Below, piece after piece: positions 35,710 through 40,606 of a stretch of DNA of 40,606 bases (positions within the stretch are counted from its first letter, which is position 1; every line of letters starts with the position of its first letter). The notes under the pieces were generated by a model that saw only the letters and a program-made list of their open reading frames with translations, was not told the DNA's origin and did no database searches. The position numbers were made by a program, and so were the translations under genes. The DNA comes from Actinobacteria bacterium OK074 (GTDB lineage Bacteria > Actinomycetota > Actinomycetes > Streptomycetales > Streptomycetaceae): contig LJCV01000294.1 of the NCBI GenBank assembly GCA_001298575.1, positions 1 through 40,606 on the forward strand. The letters run 5' to 3'.

Positions 35710-36822
35710 ATGTCGACGAGGATCCGAGCCGAACACGTGGGAAGTCTGCTGCGTTCCCCGGAGTTGCTGGAGACACGCGCAGCACACAAACGCGGTGAAA
35801 TTCCCGAGGAGGACTTCCGGGAATGGGAGGACCGCGCCGCGCTCGACGCGATAAACCTGCAACGGGACGCCGGAATCGAGGTCTTCACGGACGGCGAGGT
35901 GCGCCGCGACGACTTCATGGCCTCCGTCGTGGAAACCGTCGGCGGCATGGAACCCGCCGGGGAGTCCGCGGCCCGCCCGCACTGGCACCGCGACAGCGAC
36001 GGCGCGGAACCCGAGGGCGACGTGGCGCCCGTCGTGATCAGCGGCAGCCTCTACCGCAAGAGCCCGCAGTCGCTCACCGAGGCCGGCTTCCTCGCCAAGA
36101 ACGCCCCCGGCCCCTTCAAGATCACCATGGCCAGCCCGACCATGGTGGCCGGTTTCTGGCGCCCCGGGATCTCCGAACGCGTCTACCCCACGCGCCGCGA
36201 GGCGGTGGCGGCCCTGGCCGGGATCTACCGCCAGGACATCGCGGGCCTGCTCGACGCGGGCGTCACCTGGCTCCAGCTGGATTCGCTCGCGTACTGGTCG
36301 AACATCGACCCCGAGGCCGCGAAGCTGCGCCGGGTCACCGACCTCGAAGGCAACCTCAACCACATCATCAACATCGACAACTCGCTCATCCGGGCCGCCC
36401 GCGCGAAGAACCCGGACGTCACCGTCGCCATGCACTTCTGCCGCGGCAACATGCGCAGCGCCTGGTCCGTGCGGGGCGGCTACGAGCCGATCGCCGAGCG
36501 CGTCTTCGGCGAGGTCGAGGTCAACCGCTTCCTCCTGGAGTACGACACCGACCGCTCCGGCGGCTTCGAACCGCTGCGCTTCGTGCCGCCCGGCAAGACC
36601 GTCGTCCTCGGCCTGGTCTCGTCGAAGACACCCGAGCTGGAATCCGTGGACGACCTGCGGCGCCGTATCGACGAGGCCGCCCGGTACATCCCGCTCGACC
36701 AGTTGGCGATCAGCCCCCAGTGCGGCTTCGCCTCGACCAGCCAGGGCAACCTGCTCACCGTCGACGACCAGCGCCGCAAGCTCGAACTCGTCGTCGAGAC
36801 GGCCCGCGCCGTCTGGGGCTGA
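35710..36822 (+). CDS. Short MetE-like zinc methyltransferase
   Basis: 370 residues, one TIM barrel of the cobalamin-independent methionine synthase (MetE C-terminal) family. All four expected zinc ligands are present: His242 and Cys244 (MHFCRGN), Glu277 (LLEYDT) and Cys338 (ISPQCGF). It should activate a thiol on zinc, either homocysteine with methyl-folate as donor or another small thiol, as in epoxyalkane:coenzyme M transferase. After the folate-dependent O-demethylase, unloading methyl-tetrahydrofolate to regenerate folate is the natural role. ATG35710 follows GGGAGAGG; the frame opens at 35680 but without an SD. The paralogue at 9671 has lost three of these ligands. Confidence 0.86.
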   Translation: MSTRIRAEHVGSLLRSPELLETRAAHKRGEIPEEDFREWEDRAALDAINLQRDAGIEVFTDGEVRRDDFMASVVETVGGMEPAGESAARPHWHRDSDGAEPEGDVAPVVISGSLYRKSPQSLTEAGFLAKNAPGPFKITMASPTMVAGFWRPGISERVYPTRREAVAALAGIYRQDIAGLLDAGVTWLQLDSLAYWSNIDPEAAKLRRVTDLEGNLNHIINIDNSLIRAARAKNPDVTVAMHFCRGNMRSAWSVRGGYEPIAERVFGEVEVNRFLLEYDTDRSGGFEPLRFVPPGKTVVLGLVSSKTPELESVDDLRRRIDEAARYIPLDQLAISPQCGFASTSQGNLLTVDDQRRKLELVVETARAVWG

Positions 36823-36914
36823 CCGAGCGCGGACGCCCGGGAAGCCCCACCCATCCGCCGCCACGGGACGGCGGCCGAACTCGCCGAACGAGCCGAACGA
36901 AAGGTGCGCCGTCG

Positions 36915-38069
36915 ATGTGCGGAGCCGAGCTGTGCGATGCGGAACACGACGGCGGCGTCCGGCCGCCGTCCCGCCGATCCGTGCTGAGGACGGTCGCGGG
37001 AGCGGCCGGAGCGGTCACCGCGGGCGCCCTCGCGGCGCAACCCGCCCGGGCCGCGAGCGGCACCACCGCCGTACCGGACCGGGGCACCCACCTGGTCCTG
37101 CTCGGCACGGCGGGCGGTCCGACCCCGGTCGCCGGCCGGGCGGGCATCTCGTCCGCGCTGGTCGTCAACGGCCGCACCTACGTCGTCGACTGCGGGCGCG
37201 GCGCCGTCACCCAGTTCCTGCGCGCCGGACTGGCCATGGACTCCCTCGCGGGCATCTTCCTCACCCACCTGCACTCCGACCACACCGTCGACTACTTCTC
37301 CTTCCCGCTGCTGTGCGCGGGCTCGGCCACCAACGGCTTCGAGACGACCGTCGACGTGTACGGCCCCGGCTCGCCCGGCGCCCTCCACAACGCCACCGGC
37401 AAGCCCCTGACCTGGTTCGACCCGGACAACCCGTTCCCCGGCACCGCCGACCTGACCCGGCAGGCCGCGAACGCCTGGGCCTACTCCACCAACGCGTTCG
37501 CCGCCGAAGGACTCGGCGTGCCGCCCACCAGCCTCCTCGACGTGCACGAGATCGCCCTCCCGGACACCGGCGCCACGGCCACCGAGACGGCGCCCGCGAT
37601 GGCCCCCTTCACGGTCATGGAGAACGACGACGTCAAGGTGACGGCGATCCTGGTCTCGCACGGCGCGGTCTTCCCGGCGTTCGCCTACCGCTTCGACACC
37701 GACCACGGGTCCGTCGTCTTCTCCGGCGACACCGCGCCCACCCCGAACATCCCCACCCTGGCCCGGCACGCGGACGTCCTGGTCCACGAGGTCTTCGAGG
37801 CATCCTGGTTCGAGGAGAACGGCCTGCCCGCCGCGCTGGTCGCCCACATGCTCGCCGTGCACACCCCGATCGCGGACATCGGCCGCATCGGCGCCGAGTC
37901 GGACGCGGGCAAGGTCGTCCTGACCCACTACGGCCCCAACGACCCGGCCGACCGCGACCACGCCTGGTGGGCCCGACACGCCGCCCTCAGCAGGAGAAAC
38001 GCCGACTACGGCGGTGAGATCGTCGTAGGAGAGGATCTGCTGCGGGTCGCCGTGACGGCACGGACCTGA
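36915..38069 (+). CDS. Tat-exported metallo-beta-lactamase-fold hydrolase
   Basis: 384 residues. A twin-arginine signal (SRRSVLRTVAGAAG, about 19-32, then an Ala-rich stretch to ARA near 46) precedes a metallo-beta-lactamase domain. The metal motif THLHSDHTVDY has HxHxDH at 118-123, with further ligands in VSHGAVF, FSGDTAP and LTHYGP. The overall form is like RNase Z/arylsulfatase-type hydrolases, but export suggests a small extracellular substrate, such as a lactone, sulfate ester or phosphodiester. ATG36915 follows AAAGG. It lies 92 nt after the MetE-like gene, possibly on the same transcript. The substrate cannot be inferred. Confidence 0.86.
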   Translation: MCGAELCDAEHDGGVRPPSRRSVLRTVAGAAGAVTAGALAAQPARAASGTTAVPDRGTHLVLLGTAGGPTPVAGRAGISSALVVNGRTYVVDCGRGAVTQFLRAGLAMDSLAGIFLTHLHSDHTVDYFSFPLLCAGSATNGFETTVDVYGPGSPGALHNATGKPLTWFDPDNPFPGTADLTRQAANAWAYSTNAFAAEGLGVPPTSLLDVHEIALPDTGATATETAPAMAPFTVMENDDVKVTAILVSHGAVFPAFAYRFDTDHGSVVFSGDTAPTPNIPTLARHADVLVHEVFEASWFEENGLPAALVAHMLAVHTPIADIGRIGAESDAGKVVLTHYGPNDPADRDHAWWARHAALSRRNADYGGEIVVGEDLLRVAVTART

Positions 38070-38152
38070 GCGGCGGCCCCGTACGCGTCAGCCCCGCGCC
38101 GCCCGGTCGGCCGTGGTCTGCGAGCAACCGAAGGAACCAAGGAAGCCCTGCC

Positions 38153-38836
38153 ATGACGACACTCACCACCTCCCCGGCCGCCGACGTACTGGAACGCCTG
38201 TTCGCCGACGCCGAGCGGACCCGTACGGAGTTCCGGGCGCAGCTGCGGGAACACCGCGGCCGGCGGGACCGGCCGCCGGGGGAGCGGGCACCCGGCCGCC
38301 GGGGCGACGACGACTGGAGGTCGTTCTTCTCCGCGGCCAAGCACGTCCACCTCGCCGTGTCCCGCGAGACCGGCAACCTGCTGTACGTCCTCGCCCGCTC
38401 CCGGGGCGCCCGTGCCGTCGTCGAGTTCGGCACCTCGTTCGGCGTGTCCACGCTCTGCCTGGCCGCCGCGCTGCGCGACAACGGGGGCGGCCGGCTCATC
38501 GGCACCGAGTTCGAGCCGACCAAGGCCGAGGCCGCCCGGCGCACCCTGACCGAGGCGGGCCTCGGCGACCTGGTCGAGATCCGCGACGGCGACGCGGTCG
38601 ACTCCCTCGGCCAGGACCTGCCCACCCCCGTCGACCTGCTGTTCCTCGACGGCGCGAAGTCCCTGTACGCCGACGTGCTCCGGCTGGTCGAACCCGCGCT
38701 CGCCCCGGGCGCCCTGGTGGTCGCGGACAACGCGGGCCAGAGCCCGGACTTCCTGGAGCACGTCCGCACCGGCGGCTCCTACGTGTCGAGCGACGTCGGC
38801 CACGACGTGGAGGTGGCGGTGTACACCGCCGGATGA
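38153..38836 (+). CDS. Class I SAM-dependent O-methyltransferase
   Basis: 227 residues of the catechol/caffeoyl-CoA-type O-methyltransferase family (PF01596-like). The SAM-binding loop is VVEFGTSFGVSTLCLAA at about 90-106. GTEFEPTK holds the acidic ribose-binding residue, DLLFLDGAKSLYADVL matches the metal/acceptor motif, and LVVADNAGQSP follows. It methylates phenolic hydroxyls, the reverse direction of the demethylase upstream, which is odd in one locus; it may detoxify catechols or act on another acceptor. Residues 30-55 are Arg/Gly/Asp-rich and probably disordered. ATG38153 follows GGAAGCCC. The gene may be separately transcribed. Confidence 0.88.
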   Translation: MTTLTTSPAADVLERLFADAERTRTEFRAQLREHRGRRDRPPGERAPGRRGDDDWRSFFSAAKHVHLAVSRETGNLLYVLARSRGARAVVEFGTSFGVSTLCLAAALRDNGGGRLIGTEFEPTKAEAARRTLTEAGLGDLVEIRDGDAVDSLGQDLPTPVDLLFLDGAKSLYADVLRLVEPALAPGALVVADNAGQSPDFLEHVRTGGSYVSSDVGHDVEVAVYTAG

Positions 38837-39099
38837 CGGCGCGTCGTCGCCTCAGCACGTTCAACACGCCCGGCGGGGAAGGGGGTCGCGGCCTCCTGCG
38901 TGGCTTCCCGCGCGGCCTGGGCGGCGGCCCGCGCGGACCGCGGGACCCGCCGGGCGCGGCGCAGGGCCCGCCGGCCCGGCCGGGCCGCAAGGGAAACCCT
39001 GTCAGCGCTCAGGAATTACCGAATTCCGCGCCCCGCCCCCCGCCGGAGCCTTTTCCGGCCGCGGGGCATTCCGCGATCCGGGATGTCCGCCGGGATTCC

Positions 39100-39129
39100 T
39101 TGACCGGCCGCGCCGCCGCCTGCTTTGAT
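39100..39129 (+). promoter_or_regulatory. Promoter of the leader/SfnB-type unit
   Basis: TTGACC (39100-39105), an 18-nt spacer and TTTGAT (39124-39129). The expected start falls at about 39135-39137, on the ATG of the leader, so the leader transcript may be leaderless. Confidence 0.45.
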
Positions 39130-39136
39130 CTCCGGC

Positions 39137-39220
39137 ATGACCACGTGACTGGACCTCACGCGGCGACGCCACGTCGACCTCGCACGCGTAGCCGGCGCGT
39201 CCTGTTGTCCGTGCGGCTGA
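39137..39220 (+). other. Cys-containing leader-peptide sequence, early in-frame TGA
   Basis: From ATG39137 the codons read M-T-T-stop, then in the same frame LDLTRRRHVDLARVAGASCC, PCG and a stop at 39218-39220. The RRRHVDLARVAG core followed by Cys residues is the pattern of the short leader peptides found before sulfur-assimilation and related genes in Streptomyces. An ancestral CGA (Arg) at 39146-39148 would give an unbroken 27-residue peptide; here it is TGA. Either the leader is broken, or it starts at a non-standard codon such as CTG39149, or there is a sequence error. The next gene is an SfnB-type sulfur-acquisition oxidoreductase. Confidence 0.6.
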
Positions 39221-39254
39221 TCCCGCGGCGATAGGGCGGCCATCGCAGCCGCCC
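39213..39254 (+). promoter_or_regulatory. Two mutually exclusive hairpins over the leader end
   Basis: GCGGCTG (39213-39219, the Cys-Gly-stop end of the leader) can pair with CAGCCGC (39246-39252). Alternatively GGGCGGC (39234-39240) pairs with GCCGCCC (39248-39254). The right arms overlap, so only one can form. A ribosome paused on the Cys codons would block the first. Confidence 0.5.
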
Positions 39255-39356
39255 CCTGCACCGGTTTCGCCCGGGCCTTCTTCTATTACCCCGCGTCGCC
39301 CACCGCATCCGGCAGACAGGCCGACGACGCCTTTTCCTCCCCCGCGCGCGGAATTC

Positions 39357-39383
39357 CCCGGGCCGCCGAATACCCGGGTTTTT
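39357..39383 (+). terminator. T-tailed terminator before the SfnB-type gene
   Basis: CCCGGG (39357-39362), a 10-nt loop, CCCGGG (39373-39378) and five T. T-tailed terminators are uncommon in this GC-rich sequence. It is placed to act as an attenuator 97 nt before the gene. Confidence 0.55.
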
Positions 39384-39480
39384 CCGCCCCTTCCACCGGC
39401 AGTGCCACGCCCGCATCCCGCGCGGCGCCCTTCCGGCACGCCCCCCGTGCGCACGGACGAGGCGTGCCGCCCGCATCCAC

Positions 39481-40606
39481 GTGTCAGCGCCCCGCCCCGA
39501 AAGGGACCTCCATGTCCGCGCCCCGGCCGCCTCCCCGCACACCGCGCACGTCATCGCCGACGACACCGAGGCGCTGGCCGTGGCCGCCCGGCCGGCCGCG
39601 CGGTTCGCCCCCGGTTCGGCCCGGCGCGACGCCGAACGGCTGCTGCCCCGCGCCGAGTTGGACGAACTCTCGGCCTCCGGACTGCTCGCCGTGACCGTCC
39701 CGCGCGCCCACGGCGGCGCCGACGTCACGGCCCGCACCCTCGGCGAGATCGTCCGCCTGCTGTCGGCCGCGGACGCGAGCATCGGCCAGATCCCGCAGAA
39801 CCACTTCTTCTTCGTCGAGGTCCTCAAGGAGAACGGCACCCCCGCCCAACAGGCGTTCTTCCAAGCCGAGTTGCTCGCCGGAAAACGCTTCGGCAACGCC
39901 CTCGCCGAGAAGGGCACCCGACACGCCCTGGAGTTCACCACCCACCTCACCGAACGCCCCGACGGCTCGTACCTGTTGAGCGGGGTGAAGAACTACGCCA
40001 CCAGCGCCCTGTTCGCCGACTGGATCCCGGTGTTCGCCCGCGGCGCCGACGACCGGCTGACCGCCGCCTTCCTGCCGTACGACGCACCCGGCGTCGAAGT
40101 CGTCGACGACTGGGACGGCATCGGCCGGCGCACCACCGCCAGCGGCACGGTACGGCTCACCGACGTGGTGGTGCCCGCCGACCGGGTGGTGCCGCACCAC
40201 CTCACCTTCGAGCGGCCCGAAGTCTTCGGCGCCTTCGGCCAGTTCATCCACGCCGCCGTCGACACCGGCATCGCGCGCGCCGCGCTGGACGAGGGCGGCG
40301 AACTCGTCCGCACCCTCGCCCGCCCCTGGGGCGAGGCCGGGGTCGACCGGGCCGCCGAAGAACCCCTGGTCGTGCAGAAGTTCGGCGAACTGGCGCTGCT
40401 GGTGCGGTCCGCGGAGGCCCTGCTGGAGAAGCTCGGAGACGCGATCGACGCGGCCCGCCGCACCCTCGCCGACCCGGCCGCGGCCACCGAGGCGTCCCTC
40501 GCCGTCACCGCCGCCCGCGCGCAGGCCGACACCGCCGCCGTGACGGTCGCCAGTGACGTGTTCGCCCTGATCGGCACCCGTGCCGCGACCCGGGAACACA
40601 ACTTCG
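39481..40606 (+). CDS. SfnB/DszC-type flavin-dependent oxidoreductase (3'-truncated by window)
   Basis: Acyl-CoA-dehydrogenase-fold protein, about 375 residues visible and open at the window end. Segments match the SfnB/DszC sulfur-acquisition monooxygenases: TAHVIADDTEALAVAAR start, VPRAHGGADVTARTLGEI, ASIGQIPQNHFFFVEVLKENG, LSGVKNYATSALFADWIPV, VVDDWDGIGRRTTASGTVRL and GAFGQFIHAAVDTGIARAAL. These use FMNH2 and O2 to act on sulfones or thioethers and so free sulfur. The coding frame begins at GTG39481, which lacks a good SD, while AAAGGGA stands 5 nt before ATG39512 in another frame. A one-base indel near 39545 would join that ATG to the gene. The Cys leader upstream supports sulfur control. 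Confidence 0.82.
   Translation, partial: MSAPRPERDLHVRAPAASPHTAHVIADDTEALAVAARPAARFAPGSARRDAERLLPRAELDELSASGLLAVTVPRAHGGADVTARTLGEIVRLLSAADASIGQIPQNHFFFVEVLKENGTPAQQAFFQAELLAGKRFGNALAEKGTRHALEFTTHLTERPDGSYLLSGVKNYATSALFADWIPVFARGADDRLTAAFLPYDAPGVEVVDDWDGIGRRTTASGTVRLTDVVVPADRVVPHHLTFERPEVFGAFGQFIHAAVDTGIARAALDEGGELVRTLARPWGEAGVDRAAEEPLVVQKFGELALLVRSAEALLEKLGDAIDAARRTLADPAAATEASLAVTAARAQADTAAVTVASDVFALIGTRAATREHNF

Larger units (their letters stand above)
38837..39480. other. 644-base non-coding region with leader and hairpins
   Basis: No full gene. The left half is very GC-rich with a dyad GGAATT-ACCG-AATTCC at 39012-39027. The right half has a promoter (39100-39129), a leader-peptide-like sequence (39137-39220), two mutually exclusive hairpins (39213-39254) and a T-tailed terminator (39357-39383). 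Confidence 0.65.

Noticed and set aside
39512..39694. 60-codon frame from ATG39512
   Set aside because: Despite a good SD, the translation is a Pro/Arg/Ser-rich shadow of the SfnB-type gene in the next frame. Kept only as evidence for a possible indel.

Overview
The window looks like chromosomal DNA of a Streptomyces or close relative. It is very GC-rich with near-saturated G/C third codon positions and uses GTG starts. It has twin-arginine esterases, DmdR-type iron boxes, and a cysteine-bearing 'RRRHVDLARV' leader sequence of the kind seen before actinobacterial sulfur genes. I saw no phage, transposon, CRISPR, rRNA or tRNA.

Layout. (1) 1-2053: a secreted type B carboxylesterase. (2) 2075-17885: a large catabolic region. 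A cupin and a carboxymuconolactone decarboxylase (CMD)-type protein are divergent, followed by a LysR regulator. Then comes a tight operon at 4791-10720: VOC (vicinal oxygen chelate) ring-cleavage dioxygenase, aldehyde dehydrogenase, FAH (fumarylacetoacetate hydrolase) family hydrolase, small VOC protein, alpha/beta hydrolase, GlcG/HbpS-like protein and a short MetE-like protein. A divergent ABM (antibiotic biosynthesis monooxygenase) gene follows, then a second aldehyde dehydrogenase with an LhgO-type oxidase, and an operon of amidohydrolase, ThDP enzyme and Ldh2/MDH2 dehydrogenase. The set suggests meta-cleavage-like breakdown of an aromatic or related compound through 2-oxo and 2-hydroxy acids; I cannot name the substrate. 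(3) 18050-22292: an HSL-type esterase, a second type B carboxylesterase (Tat-exported) and a secreted beta-propeller protein. (4) 22519-32640: a catecholate siderophore locus with a Fes-type esterase and an operon of DhbA, DhbC, DhbE, isochorismatase, free aryl carrier protein and a C-A-T-TE NRPS. The adenylation code reads as serine, so an enterobactin-type product is predicted. Iron boxes lie before both units. (5) 32867-38836: a LacI regulator divergent from a folate-dependent O-demethylase (LigM/DesA type), then a zinc-site-intact MetE-like methyltransferase, a Tat-exported metallo-beta-lactamase-fold hydrolase and an O-methyltransferase. (6) 38837-40606: a Cys-rich leader with attenuator-like hairpins before an SfnB/DszC-type oxidoreductase that runs off the window.

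How it fits together. A GCTTGC-centred motif sits 80-105 nt before the VOC operon, the amidohydrolase operon, the ABM gene and the second MetE-like gene. It therefore ties the two catabolic regions, 20 kb apart, into one candidate regulon, with the LysR protein the obvious candidate regulator. The O-demethylase would load methyl groups onto tetrahydrofolate and the zinc-intact MetE-like protein could unload them. The first MetE-like protein has lost three of the four zinc ligands and probably does something else.
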